Below are positions 47,419-57,903 of a stretch of DNA of 64,000 nt, in pieces (position 1 is the stretch's first letter; each line of letters opens with the position of its first letter). The stretch is from the NCBI RefSeq assembly GCF_964020005.1, contig NZ_OZ026474.1:1008051-1072050 (forward strand), written 5' to 3'. A model generated the notes under the pieces. It was not told the DNA's origin. It made no database searches and worked only from the letters and a program-made list of their open reading frames with translations. Made by a program: the position numbers and the translations under genes. This DNA comes from Spiroplasma endosymbiont of Atherix ibis. GTDB taxonomy: Bacteria; Bacillota_I; Bacilli_A; Mycoplasmatales; Mycoplasmataceae.

Positions 47419-48456
47419 CTATTTTTTAAATTCCTTTAAATATTTTTCTACTCTTTTAACAATTTCATTTTGCTCATCATTATAAACTCCTGTTAGAGAA
47501 GATTCCTCATAAGAGTTTTTTATCATTCTTGCTAATAAATTAGAAACTGAAATCATTTTTAAAGTTTTAAATTTCTTTTCTTCAGGAATTTCAATTGTAT
47601 CTGTAACAACAACTCGCTTTATAGTTCCATCACTTATTACTTTATCCATTTTTGATACTGCTTCACCATTAAATAAACCATGACATGCAATTATATAAAT
47701 TTCTTTTGCACCTTGTTCTTTTAATGCCTCAGCACCTTTTATAATTGTTCCTCCAGTATCAATCATGTCATCAATAATAAAACAAGTCTTATCTTTAACA
47801 TCACCCAATATAAACTCAACTTCAGCTTTATTTGGTTCTGGACGTCTTTTTGCAATAACAGCAATTCCATTTGTAATATTTCCTGTATATTTTGCAACAC
47901 CATGAACTCTAGTTAAACCACCATAATCAGGTGATACTAATATACAATTCTTAGGATTTAATTTTTCTGAAATAATTGTATCTATTATTTCAGATGCTAC
48001 TATTTGAGCAGTTGAAAAATTATCAATAGGAATATTAAAAAAACCCATTATTTGAGCAGAATGTAAATCAACAGTAATAACTCTATGAACTCCTGCTGTT
48101 TCAATTAGATTTGCAACTAATCTTGATGTAATTGGTTGTCTTCCTCTTGCTTTTCTATCTTGGCGAGCATATCCAAAATATGGAATAACAATATTTATTC
48201 TTGCAGCACTTGCTCTTTTAAAGGCATCAACTGCTATCAATAATTCCATTAAATTATCATTTACTGGTTGATTAGTTGATTGAATAATATAAATTTCTTG
48301 ACCTCTAACTGAATCAAGAGATTGAACTATCATTTCACCATCTAAAAATTTAGATGTTGTAACTTGTGACTGCTGAACTTCTAAAATTTCACAAATTTTT
48401 TTTGTTAAATTTTGATTTGATGACAAACCAAAAATCATAATTTCTTTTTTGTTCAT
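47419..48456 (-). CDS. prs: Ribose-phosphate pyrophosphokinase
   Basis: 345 residues, no TGA codon. YARQDRKARGRQPITS is the ATP-binding loop, VITVDLHSAQIMGFF a metal-binding segment, and CFIIDDMIDTGGTIIKG the PRPP loop. It supplies PRPP for hpt and the other salvage transferases. First gene of a long minus-strand transcript (prs-pth-purA-purB-hpt-metG-mnmG-permeases). Confidence 0.95.
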   Translation of the reverse strand: MNKKEIMIFGLSSNQNLTKKICEILEVQQSQVTTSKFLDGEMIVQSLDSVRGQEIYIIQSTNQPVNDNLMELLIAVDAFKRASAARINIVIPYFGYARQDRKARGRQPITSRLVANLIETAGVHRVITVDLHSAQIMGFFNIPIDNFSTAQIVASEIIDTIISEKLNPKNCILVSPDYGGLTRVHGVAKYTGNITNGIAVIAKRRPEPNKAEVEFILGDVKDKTCFIIDDMIDTGGTIIKGAEALKEQGAKEIYIIACHGLFNGEAVSKMDKVISDGTIKRVVVTDTIEIPEEKKFKTLKMISVSNLLARMIKNSYEESSLTGVYNDEQNEIVKRVEKYLKEFKK

Positions 48457-48490
48457 ATATAAATCTCCTTAAATATAATAACAAATTTTT

Positions 48491-48496
48491 ATTATA
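48491..48496 (-). promoter_or_regulatory. -10 box for prs
   Basis: TATAAT on the minus strand with a TTGTAA 19 bases before it, 34 bases upstream of the prs ATG. Confidence 0.5.
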
Positions 48497-48585
48497 CCTG
48501 CTACATCTTCAATATTTACAAGCTAAAAGATTAAATAAAATTAACTATTTTTTAAAGCAAAATAGTTATTTTTTTCAATTTACTA

Positions 48586-48660
48586 TATAATTATTTTGAG
48601 CATTTAAAGACTTTTGTCTTTAAAATTAGTTACTATAAGTCTTACGGACTTTTTTTATTG
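48586..48660 (+). promoter_or_regulatory. Promoter and attenuator-like leader of the ABC-F gene
   Basis: TATAAT at 48586-48591, then a leader of about 85 bases. Stem 1: TTTAAAGAC (48603-48611) with GTCTTTAAA (48616-48624). Stem 2: AAGTC (48637-48641) with GACTT (48647-48651), followed directly by six more T, a terminator 28 bases before the start codon. GACTT in stem 1 (48609-48613) can pair instead with the AAGTC of stem 2, which would prevent the terminator. No T-box or known riboswitch sequence is visible. A further hairpin lies upstream at 48543-48567. Confidence 0.55.
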
Positions 48661-48683
48661 CAAAAATTATGGAGGAAATAAAT

Positions 48684-50216
48684 ATGGGCTTAGTTTTTTT
48701 AGAGAATTTAACACATGCTAATGGAGGTAAAAAATTATATGATAATACCTCTTTTAGATTAAATAGAGGAGAACATATTGCATTAATAGGACCAAATGGT
48801 GCTGGTAAAACTACTTTGTTAAATATAATAGCTGGAAAAATTTTAGCTAATAAAGGAGAATTAAAAATACATTCTAAAACAAAAATAGGATATTTAGATC
48901 AGCATCAAGAAGTTAATCTTGAAGAAACTGTGGATTTTTATTTAAAAGGAGCTTTTTCAGAATTATTTGATATTGAATCTAGAATGAATAAAATATATGA
49001 AGATATGGCAATTGAATACAAAGAAGAAGATCTTGTAAAAGCATTAGCATACCAAGATACACTAAATTTAAATGAATTTGATTCAATAGATAAAAAAATT
49101 GGTAATTTAGTTACAGGTTTAGGAATTGGATTAGAAAAATTAGAAGCTAAAATGGGAAAACTTAGTGGAGGACAAAGAGGAAAAGTAATTTTAGCAAAAC
49201 TTTTATTAAGTGGAGATGATTTTTTATTACTTGATGAACCTACAAACTTTTTGGATTTAGAACAAGTTAAATGACTTGCAAAATTTTTACAAACTTTTGA
49301 AAAACCCTTTATAATGGTTTCACATGATAATGATTTTATTAATAAAACTTGTGGAATTATTTATGCTTTAGACAATCTTAAACTTACAAGATATGTTGGA
49401 AATTATGATAAATATTTAGAAGAATCAGCATTACAAAAAGATCAATATGATAAAGCATTTGTAGCTCAACAAAGAGAAATTAAAAAACTTGAAACATACG
49501 TAGCAAAAAATAAAGCTAGAGCATCAACTGCAAAATCAGCACAATCAAGACAAAAACAACTTGAAAAAATTGATGTTATAAAAGAAAGAAAAGATTTGAC
49601 AAAGCCAAAATTTAATTTTTCTTACAAAAGACCAAGTACAAACGTTATTTTAAAAGCAGAAAATTTAGTAATAGGTTATGATTCTCCTCTTTTACATGCT
49701 TTAAACTTTGAATTAAGAGAAGGTGAAAAATGTATTATTAGTGGTAGAAATGGTATTGGTAAAACTACTTTTTTAAAAACTATGTCAACAGAAATATCTT
49801 CATTTGAAGGAGAAGTACAATTAGGTAATGCTGTAGAATATGCTTACTTTAAACAAATAGAAGATGTTAAAGGAATTACTCCTATACAATACTTAATGAA
49901 TAAATTTGAAGATATAACAGAATCAGAAGCTAGATCTAAAATTGCTCAATTTGGTGTAAAAAGTGGTTTAATGATGCAACCTATGGAAAAACTTTCAGGG
50001 GGAGAACAAATTAGAATTAGATTAGCTGCTTTAAGTATGATTCCATGTAGTTTATTGGTTTTAGATGAGCCAACAAATCATATTGATGTTTTAGCAAAAG
50101 AAGCGCTATTAGAAGCAATTGAAAATTTTAAAGGAACAGTCATTTTAACAACTCATGATATTAACTTTTCTACAAATTGAGCAAATAAAACTTTGTATTT
50201 TTCAGATTTAGTGTAA
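48684..50216 (+). CDS. ABC-F ATPase (510 aa)
   Basis: Start ATG 48684 (GGAGGAAATAAAT site) rather than 48669. Two ABC domains, no membrane part: Walker A GPNGAGKTT (about 36-44), signature LSGGQRGKV, Walker B LLLDEPTNFLD; then a linker rich in Arg/Lys/Ala (KNKARASTAKSAQSRQKQLEK) typical of the P-site tRNA interaction motif; then GRNGIGKTT, LSGGEQIRIR and VLDEPTNHID. ABC-F proteins act on the ribosome as translation factors or antibiotic-resistance factors. Which one cannot be read here, but the attenuator-like leader is common for resistance types. Confidence 0.88.
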
Positions 50217-50244
50217 AATATTTTTATATTTGGAGGTTTATACA

Positions 50245-50403
50245 ATGAATAAAGACTTTGATTCATCATGCTTTAAATGTGTTGAAGAAATGCAAAAATC
50301 AAAACAAGCTGGAGCAGCTGCAAGTATATTAGCTACAAAAATGCAACAAAATGTTGTTAATCAAGATTTAGACAATATTCATGTTTGTAAAAGACATGCT
50401 TAA
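50245..50403 (+). CDS. Small Cys/His protein (52 aa)
   Basis: 52 residues, GGAGG site. CFKC at 9-12 and HVCKRH at 46-51 could hold one zinc ion (CxxC, CxxH). The middle is Ala/Gln-rich helix (AGAAASILATKMQQ). No known family. It follows the ABC-F gene by 28 bases and ends in a strong terminator, so it is co-transcribed. Confidence 0.55.
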   Translation: MNKDFDSSCFKCVEEMQKSKQAGAAASILATKMQQNVVNQDLDNIHVCKRHA

Positions 50404-50440
50404 AAAAACTAGTTTATTTGTGATAAACTAGTTTTTTTAA
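50404..50440. terminator. Strong bidirectional terminator
   Basis: AAACTAGTTTAT and ATAAACTAGTTT (12-base stem) around TTGTG, with an A-run and T-run on either side. It serves both the plus-strand small protein and ispE, whose stop codon lies in the stem. Confidence 0.85.
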
Positions 50441-51095
50441 TAAATGTTGATCCTGAACCACTCATTTGACCAAATTCTCTATATTCAATTAATTCACTAT
50501 ATATTTTTAAAGCAGGTATTTCTAACATATTTTTTTCATATTTATTTTCTCAACCCTTTATTTCATCAAACTTTTTATAAACTTCTTTTGTGTTGCAATT
50601 AACTCCAGTTAAAATTAAATCCTTAAATTTTATTATAATCTCTTTTTTATATTTTTTAATTTTATTACCATAACCTTTAACAATAGCTGTTTTATATTCT
50701 TTAATAAAAAAATAACAATCACTGCCAACTTCTTTTGCAATTTTTTTAAGTATTTTTTCATCTTTTGTAAAATATTTTGCAACAGCAATTGCATTACTAC
50801 TACCTCCACCTAGTCCAGAGCCAATAGGTATATTTTTTTGAATCGAGATTTTATAAAAGCAATCTATAACTTTTTCTTTTTTTAATATTTCTAAAACTTT
50901 TAAAATATAATTATCTGTTTCTAATTTTTTAATATTGCAAATTAATATATTTTTATTATTATCTGATTTTTCTATTTTAATTTCATCATAAAAATCTTCA
51001 ACTATTGTAAATAATGAACATATTTTATGTAAATGTTTTCTCTTTTTTTTGATTTTTAAATTTATATTTACTTTTGCAAAACTCTTTATTAACAT
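50409..51095 (-). CDS. ispE: 4-diphosphocytidyl-2-C-methyl-D-erythritol kinase
   Basis: 228 residues, shorter than usual (about 280). IPIGSGLGGGSSNAIA (about 89-104) is the GHMP kinase ATP loop, and SFAKVNINLKI the N-terminal motif with the substrate Lys/Asn. MSGSGSTFI is the last GHMP motif. It belongs to the MEP route with ispF. Its ATG overlaps the rsmA stop by seven bases. Confidence 0.88.
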
Positions 51096-51886
51096 GAAAT
51101 TACCTCATTGTATATTTCTATAAACTGATTTAAAGTTATATTTTCTGGTCTTAAATTCTCTTTTATATTTAGTTTAGCAAGAACGTTTAAAGAGATTTGT
51201 TTATTATTTGTAATATTTGATAAATTATTTAATATTGTTTTTCTTTTATTATTAAAAATTTTTCTTACAAATGCAATAAATTTTATATCATCTTTAACTT
51301 TAATTAAATTAATATCATTAAAATTAAAAGTTATTATTGCAGAATCAACTTTAGGAACTGGTTTAAACATATTTTTATTAACAGTAAATTCATATTTAAT
51401 ATTAGAATATAATTGAGCAGCAATTGATAAATTATTATAGTTATTTTCATTTGGCTTTGCACAAATTCTTTGTGCAACTTCTTTTTGAACCATAAATATA
51501 GCTTTATCTAACATTTTAGATATTTTTAAGGTTTTAAAAATAATTTCACTAGTTATATAATAAGGAGTATTTGAAATTAAAGAAACTTTGCTGAAATTAT
51601 TTGTCCTGATTATTTCTTCAAAATTAACTTCTAAACAATCTTTAATTATTAATTCAAATTTATCTGAATTAATTTCAGATTTTAAAATTGCTTCCATATC
51701 ATAATCAATTTCAATAGCTATAACTTTTTTAAATCTATTAACTAATTCTTTTGTTAAAGCTCCTTTACCAGGACCAATTTCAATTATTAAATGATTTTGT
51801 TCTTGATCTAAAATATCTATTATTTTTTTAATTAGATTTTTGTCAGATATAAAATTTTGACCAAATTTCTTTTTTGCAAACTCCAT
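51089..51886 (-). CDS. rsmA: 16S rRNA dimethyladenosine transferase RsmA (KsgA)
   Basis: 265 residues. KKFGQNFISDK is the usual start, IEIGPGKGALT (about 36-46) the SAM loop, and SNTPYYIT (about 104-111) the NxPY catalytic motif. Dimethylates A1518/A1519. Overlaps ispE and follows rnmV, the usual rnmV-ksgA-ispE order. Confidence 0.94.
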   Translation of the reverse strand: MEFAKKKFGQNFISDKNLIKKIIDILDQEQNHLIIEIGPGKGALTKELVNRFKKVIAIEIDYDMEAILKSEINSDKFELIIKDCLEVNFEEIIRTNNFSKVSLISNTPYYITSEIIFKTLKISKMLDKAIFMVQKEVAQRICAKPNENNYNNLSIAAQLYSNIKYEFTVNKNMFKPVPKVDSAIITFNFNDINLIKVKDDIKFIAFVRKIFNNKRKTILNNLSNITNNKQISLNVLAKLNIKENLRPENITLNQFIEIYNEVISC

Positions 51887-51890
51887 CTAT

Positions 51891-52421
51891 TTATTCTCCT
51901 ATTATTTTTTTAATATCTTCAACATTTAAATTAATCAAATTAATTCACTTAAATAATATTTTAGAATTAATTTTCTCACTTCATTTATATTTTTCTGCTA
52001 TTTTTTTTCTAAACTCAGGCTTAAAAAAATTATTATTTAAAAATTCTTCTCAAGTTATACTTAAAGTGCTAGAATCAAAAACTATTAAATTACTTAATGC
52101 TTCACGTATATTTTCTTCATTTGCTTCTGCAATTCCAATTTTTTTAGAATTATTTATCAATTTCTTATTGATAAATGCGTTAAAACATTTAAAATCTAAG
52201 TAGGTATTAATAATATCACGAATTCGTAAACCAGGTCCATCAGGATCTGTAAAAATTATTACACCACGTGTTTTATTAACATCGAAAATTAAATTTAAAG
52301 TGTTTTTAGATAAAGCAGTACCATTTGTTTCGATTGTATCTATATTGTTATTTCCAAATATTTTTTTAAGTTTGGCTGTATCAGTGGAACCTTCAACAAT
52401 TACAACTTGTTTTATCTTCAT
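51891..52421 (-). CDS. rnmV: Ribonuclease M5 (TOPRIM primase-like)
   Basis: 176 residues with two TGA-Trp. VVIVEGSTDTAKLKKIF holds the TOPRIM Glu, and IIFTDPDGPGLRIRD the DxD, both as in RNase M5, which matures 5S rRNA. The C-terminal 60 residues are the basic M5 extension. No 5S gene is in this window. Confidence 0.9.
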
Positions 52422-52470
52422 AAGCTTACCTTTCTCGTGTATAATATTATTATTTTAAATAAATATATAG

Positions 52471-52476
52471 TATAAT
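52471..52476 (+). promoter_or_regulatory. -10 box for the first mreB
   Basis: AGTATAAT, 43 bases before the ATG; no clear -35. Confidence 0.55.
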
Positions 52477-52518
52477 TATATACGAAGGGTTTTTTTTCTT
52501 ATAGAGGAGGAAATAAAT

Positions 52519-53562
52519 ATGGCATCATGAGATCGTAAAAGAGAATTCGTTGCTTTAGACTTGGGAACAGCTAATGTTGTTGCATACCTAGGTGGACAAG
52601 GTATCATTTATAATGAACCTTCAACTATGGCATACGATGTTCATACAAACACTGTTATAGCATCAGGGGAACAAGCATATGAAATGATCGGAAAAACTAA
52701 AGACGACATTAGAATGGTAGTTCCATTAGTTGATGGAGTTATAGCTGACCTTGACGCAGCAAAAGATTTAATTAAAATAATATTTTCACGTATTAAATTA
52801 TCAGACATGTTAAAAAATGCATTAGTAGTTCTTGCTTGCCCTTCAGGAGTTACTGAATTAGAAAGAAGTGCATTAAAACAAGTTGTTGCTGATATGGGAG
52901 CAAGAAATGTTCTTGTTGAAGAAGAAGTTAAGTTATCAGCAATTGGAGCTGGAATCAATATTTCTATCGCAAGTGGACACTTAGTTATTGACATTGGTGG
53001 AGGAACTACTGATATAGCTATTATATCAGCAGGAGATATTGTTATTTCAAGATCAATTAAAGTTGCTGGAAATCACTTTGATGAAGAAATAAGAAAATAC
53101 ATTCGTGCTGAATACAACGTACTAATCGGAATTAAAACTGCAGAAAAAATTAAAATTGAAATTGGTGCATTAACTAAAATAGATAATGGACGTACATTCC
53201 GTGCATTCGGACGTGACGTTATCTCTGGTTTACCAAGAGAAGTAATTATCTCACCAGATGAAGTAAAAAATGCTTTATTAGCACCATTCTCAAAAATTAC
53301 AGACTTAATTGTTGAAGTTATGGAAAACACACCAGCTGAATTAGCTGGAGATATCATTAGAAATGGTATTACAATTTGTGGAGGAGGAGCTTTAATTAGA
53401 GGAATCGATACATACTTTGAATCAATTTTCCAATTAAAAGTAATTAAAGCTCAAGATCCATTACTAACAGTTATTGAAGGAACTAAAGAATACGAAAAAC
53501 AAGCAGAAAAATGATTAGAAATTGTTGAATTACGCGATTCAAGAGAATACAACATTAAATAA
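52519..53562 (+). CDS. mreB: MreB paralogue 1 (347 aa)
   Basis: 347 residues, one late TGA-Trp. Actin-fold motifs: phosphate 1 LDLGTANVVAYLG (14-26), the catalytic-Glu helix VEEEVKLSAIGAG (about 133-145), phosphate 2 IDIGGGTTDIAII (about 156-168), and adenosine motif CGGGALIRG (about 289-297). All ATP-site residues look standard. In Spiroplasma these filaments run with fibril protein in the internal ribbon and drive helicity and swimming. GAGGAGGAAATAAAT ribosome site. Confidence 0.95.
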
Positions 53563-53567
53563 TAAAA

Positions 53568-53592
53568 AAGGAGATAAATAAAATCTCCTTTT
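53568..53592 (+). terminator. Terminator after mreB 1
   Basis: AAGGAGAT and ATCTCCTT pair around AAATAAA, with a T-run. Confidence 0.8.
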
Positions 53593-53683
53593 TTATTATT
53601 TTGATTTTTAACACCTAAATACTAGATTATTTTTAAAAAAGTGTTTAAACTATTATTATATATAGACTAAAGGGAGAAATCTT

Positions 53684-54697
53684 ATGGGAGCAGCAAATTC
53701 TAAAGCAAAAAGACATATTGCAATTGATATTGGTACAAGTAAAACTAGAATTTTTATAGAGCAACTTGGAATGGTTTTTAATGAGGCAAGTTTAATAGGT
53801 ATAGATTATAAAACAAGAAAAGTAATTTTAATAGGTGATGAAGCAAAGAAGTTTGTAGGAAAAATGAGTGGTGCAATGGAAATTAAACACTTATTAAAAA
53901 GAGGAGTTCTATCCGATTTAAATTTACTCAAAACATTCTTGTCAAATATTTTGAGTAAGTATGAAAATGAAATAAAAAACTCAATTGTTACATTAGCTTG
54001 TCCAGTAAGCATTAGCATGCTAGAAAGAAAAGCTCTTATAGACTCAATAAAATCTTTAGGTGTTTCACATGTTATGGTACAAGATGATATTAAATTAGCT
54101 TTAATGGGTGCTGGAGTAAATATATATGGATCGGATTCATATATGTGTTTAGATATGGGTGCTGGTAAATCAACAATTGGTATTGTAACAAATGGAGAGA
54201 CAATTAATTTTAAATGAACAAGAGCATCTGGTGAAGTTATCGATAATGAAATAATTAAACATTTAAAATCAAAAAAGAATCTTTTAATAGGAGATTTAAG
54301 TTCAGAAGCAGTAAAAATGGCTGTGGGTTCAATTGTAAAAAGTAAAGAACCCTTAAAAACAAAAGTTTATGGATATGATTTAAACTCATCAAGACCTAGC
54401 GAAATTGAGGTTCAAGATAAAGATATTTCAAAAATTATTCTTTCAGTATTTGGAAACATTTCAAATACAATTACAACTTTACTTGAAGAAACTCAAAGTG
54501 AAATTGCTGGAGACATAATAAAAAATGGTTTAATAATAACTGGAGGACTTTCTAAAATACCAGGAACTAAATTATTCTTTGAAAATTTCTTTGAAATTCC
54601 AGTAATAATAGCAAAAAATGCAGCTTCTTCAACAATTGAAGGAGCAATAAAACATAAAGAAATAACATTTAAATTAATTGAAGAAATGATTAGATAA
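53684..54697 (+). CDS. Highly divergent MreB-like protein (337 aa)
   Basis: 337 residues, actin/MreB fold but much changed. Phosphate 1 IDIGTSKTRIFIEQ (14-27) keeps the loop. The catalytic-Glu helix reads VMVQDDIKLALMGAG (Glu-Glu-Glu replaced by Gln-Asp-Asp). Phosphate 2 is LDMGAGKSTIGIV (Gly-Gly-Thr-Thr-Asp replaced by Ala-Gly-Lys-Ser-Thr). The adenosine loop ITGGLSKIPG lacks the usual CGGGALIRG. ATP hydrolysis is likely impaired. Codon use and TGA-Trp match the neighbours. It has its own terminator. Known Spiroplasma sets include paralogues with altered active sites; I do not assign a number. Confidence 0.82.
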
Positions 54698-54701
54698 TTT
54701 T

Positions 54702-54731
54702 AGCCACTTTTTTTAAAAGTGGTTTTTTTGT
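54702..54731 (+). terminator. Terminator after the divergent mreB-like gene
   Basis: CCACTTTT and AAAAGTGG pair with a short loop and run into seven T. Confidence 0.75.
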
Positions 54732-54796
54732 TTAAAAAACTTTTTTTTGTTTATAAATAAAATATAAAATATAATAGTAGAAATAAGAGGTTAACT

Positions 54797-56452
54797 ATGA
54801 ATATACTAATAAACAAAATAAAACTAATACTTAAAAACTCAGTTGAGAAATTAAATTTAAAAGGATCAATAATTGTTGAAAGACCTAAATTAGTTCAAAA
54901 TGTTGATTTTGCCACAAATTTTGCATTTATTAATGCAAAATTAAATAGTTCTAACCCTATTCAAATTGCTGAAAGAATAGTAAATGATATAAAGGATAAT
55001 GAGTTATTTGAAAATGTTGATTTTGTAAAACCTGGTTTTATTAATTTTAAAATTAATAAAATATTTTTATCAGAAGTAGTTGAAAAAATTATTAAAGAAG
55101 GAAATAATTTTGGTAAATCAAAAAGAAAAAATGAGAAATATAATTTAGAACTTGTTTCTGCAAATCCTACTGGATATTTACATGTAGGTCATGCAAGAAA
55201 CGGAGCTATTGGAGATTCTGTTGCAAGAATTTTAAAATTTGCAGGATATGATGTTGAAACAGAATACTATACAAATGACGCTGGAAATCAAATTAATATA
55301 TCAGCAGCTACTCTTTTTTATCATTATAAAAAAATTCTAAAATTACCTGTTGAAAAACCAGAAGAAACTTATGGTGGAGATATGTATAATGAAATTGCTC
55401 AAAAGTTTGTTGATGAATACAAAGATGAATTCAAAAATATTGAAATTGTTAATAATAAAATAAATAATGAAAAAGTAAATAATATTTTTAAACAAAAATC
55501 AATTGAATTTTTTATGAAAGAGATAAAAAAACAACTAAAGGATTTTGATATTAATATAGAATTATATTCAAGTGAAGCAGAAATGTATCAAAACAACTCT
55601 ATAAGTAAAATTATAGATAAATACAAAAAACTTGATGTAACTTATGAAAAAGATAATGCACTATGATTAAAAACAACTCAATTTGGAGATGACAAAGATA
55701 GAGTTATTAAAAAATCAGATGGAACTTATACATATATAACTCCAGATATAGCTTCTCACAGTAATAGAATTGAAAGATCAAAGGCAAATAAATATATAAA
55801 CTTTTGAGGTGGAGATCATCATGGTTACATAATTAGATTAAGATCTGGATTAGCACTTTTAGGTTATGATTTTAATCTTGTAGATATTGACATGATTCAA
55901 ATGGTTCGTTTAATGAAAGACGGGCAAGAATATAAAATGTCAAAAAGAAGAGGAACAGCTGTTTGATTAGTTGATTTACTTGAAATGGTAGGAAAAGATG
56001 CAATTAGATATATGCTTGTTTCTAAAACTCCTTCTAGCCATATGGAATTTGATTTAGACTTAGCTTTACAAAAAAATTCAACAAACCCAGTTTATTATGC
56101 TCAATATGCTACTGCTAGATGTAATAAAATAATTAATAATTTTAATTACTTAAAATTATTAATTGACAAAAAAATAATATTTGAAACTCAAAAAGAAAAA
56201 GAATTAATAATTTTATTAGATAGTTTTAATTCTATAATTGAATATGCTGCAAGTTCAAGATTACCAAATATTGTTTGTGATTATATTCAAACATTGGCAA
56301 AAACTTTCCATTCATATTATTCTGAAACAAAAATTTTAGATGATAATAATGAACAATTGTCAAATCAAAGAGTTTTACTGGTAAAATCAATTTATCAGGT
56401 TTTATCAAGTGCATTAAGTTTAATAGGAATAGAAGTAAAAGATAGTATGTAA
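54797..56452 (+). CDS. argS: Arginyl-tRNA synthetase
   Basis: 551 residues, class Ia. [16 protein letters not shown] (about 119-134) holds the HIGH motif, [12 protein letters not shown] (about 383-394) a KMSKS-like loop, and the N-terminal Add1 domain and C-terminal DALR helical domain are complete. Four TGA-Trp codons. It splits the mreB cluster into two pairs, as in other Spiroplasma genomes. Confidence 0.94.
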
Positions 56453-56480
56453 AAAAGTGAAGTTGCAACTTCACTTTTTT
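56450..56480 (+). terminator. Terminator after argS
   Basis: AAAGTGAAGTT and AACTTCACTTT pair around GC, followed by a T-run; it overlaps the argS stop. Confidence 0.8.
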
Positions 56481-56527
56481 TATGCTAAAATCTTATTAGA
56501 TTATATATTCTAGTTAGAATAGAAATG

Positions 56528-56533
56528 TATAAT
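56528..56533 (+). promoter_or_regulatory. -10 box for mreB 3
   Basis: TGTATAAT (extended -10), 38 bases before the ATG. Confidence 0.5.
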
Positions 56534-56570
56534 TCATACATTAAAAATTATAAAAGGAGAAATAAATAGT

Positions 56571-57602
56571 ATGGCAAATAAAAAACCAACATACGTTTCA
56601 ATGGACTTAGGAACAGCTAATACTTTAGTATATATTGCTGGTCAAGGTATAGTTTATAACGAACCATCAATAGTTGCTTACAGAATTAAGGAAAATAAAA
56701 TTATTGCTGTAGGTGAAGAAGCATATAAAATGATCGGTAAAGGAAATAAAACTATTAGAGTTGTAAGACCAATGGTTGACGGAGTTATTACTGATATTAG
56801 AGCAACAGAAGCTCAATTAAGATATATTTTCTCAAAATTGAGAATTACAAAACAATTAAAACACTCAATTATGCTATTAGCATGTCCTTCAGTAATTACT
56901 GAATTAGAAAAAACAGCTCTTAAAAAAATTGCTGTTAATCTAGGAGCAGATCAAGTATTTGTTGAAGAAGAAGTAAAAATGGCTGCATTAGGTGGTGGAG
57001 TTAATATCTACGCACCAACAGGAAATTTAATCGTTGATATGGGTGGAGGAACTACTGATATAGCTGTTTTAGCATCAGGAGATATAGTTTTATCTAAATC
57101 AATTAAAGTTGCTGGAAACTACTTAAATGATGAATGTCAAAAATTCATTCGTTCACAATATGGATTAGAAATTGGTTCAAAAACAGCTGAATCAATCAAA
57201 GTTAATGTTGGTTCATTAGCTAAATTCCCAGATGAAAGACGTATGAAAGTTTACGGACGTGATGTTGTTTCTGGATTACCAAGAGAAATTGAAATTACTC
57301 CAGAAGAAGTACGTGAAGTATTAAAAGTACCAGTATCAAGAATTATTGATTTAACTGTTCAAGTTTTAGAAGATACACCACCTGAATTAGCTGGAGATAT
57401 CTTCAGAAATGGAATTACAATTTGTGGAGGAGGAGCTTTAATTAGAGGAATTGATAAATACTTCGCAGATACATTACAATTACCAACAAAAATTGGTGAA
57501 CAACCATTACTAGCAGTTATTAATGGAACTAAAAAATTCGAAAGTGAAATTTGAGAAATTGTTAAAGCTCAAAGATTACACGAAGATATCATGGGTAGAT
57601 AA
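56571..57602 (+). CDS. mreB: MreB paralogue 3 (343 aa)
   Basis: 343 residues, the most standard of the four. MDLGTANTLVYIAGQG (phosphate 1), VEEEVKMAALGGGVNI (catalytic Glu region), VDMGGGTTDIAVL (phosphate 2) and CGGGALIRGIDKY (adenosine) all match walled bacteria. VYGRDVVSGLPREIEI and DTPPELAGDI are conserved MreB segments. Only one TGA codon. Good GGAGAAATAAAT ribosome site. Confidence 0.96.
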
Positions 57603-57619
57603 TTTAAAAACTATTCATT

Positions 57620-57650
57620 TTCCTTGCTTTAAAAGCAAGGATTTTTTTAT
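57620..57650 (+). terminator. Terminator after mreB 3
   Basis: CCTTGCTTT and AAAGCAAGG pair almost perfectly (one-base loop as drawn, likely 3-5 bases in fact), then a T-run. Confidence 0.8.
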
Positions 57651-57840
57651 ATATAATATAATTCTAAAAAAAATAATGATAATATAATTATTTTTGCAAA
57701 ATTTAAAGATGATTTTAAATATAGAAATTATAAATTTTTAGCTACATTTAAATTTGAAAATATTATTGAAAACAATAAAAGTAATTTATTATTTAAAAAA
57801 TAGATGATAAATTACATTATAAAAAATAGAAATAATTACC
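57651..57840. other. Gap before the last mreB
   Basis: AT-rich, with a short plus-strand frame (FAKFKDDFKYRNYKFLATFKFENIIENN) at 57693-57777 that has no start or ribosome site; probably a remnant. Nothing else is seen. Confidence 0.3.
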
Positions 57841-57869
57841 TTGTTTTCTAAACTTTATAATAGTATAAT
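57841..57869 (+). promoter_or_regulatory. Promoter of mreB 4
   Basis: TTGTTT at 57841-57846 and TATAAT at 57864-57869 with 17 bases between; an alternative TATAAT lies at 57856-57861. Confidence 0.6.
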
Positions 57870-57903
57870 AAAAGTACATATTTTATTAACTTAGGAGGTT
57901 TTT

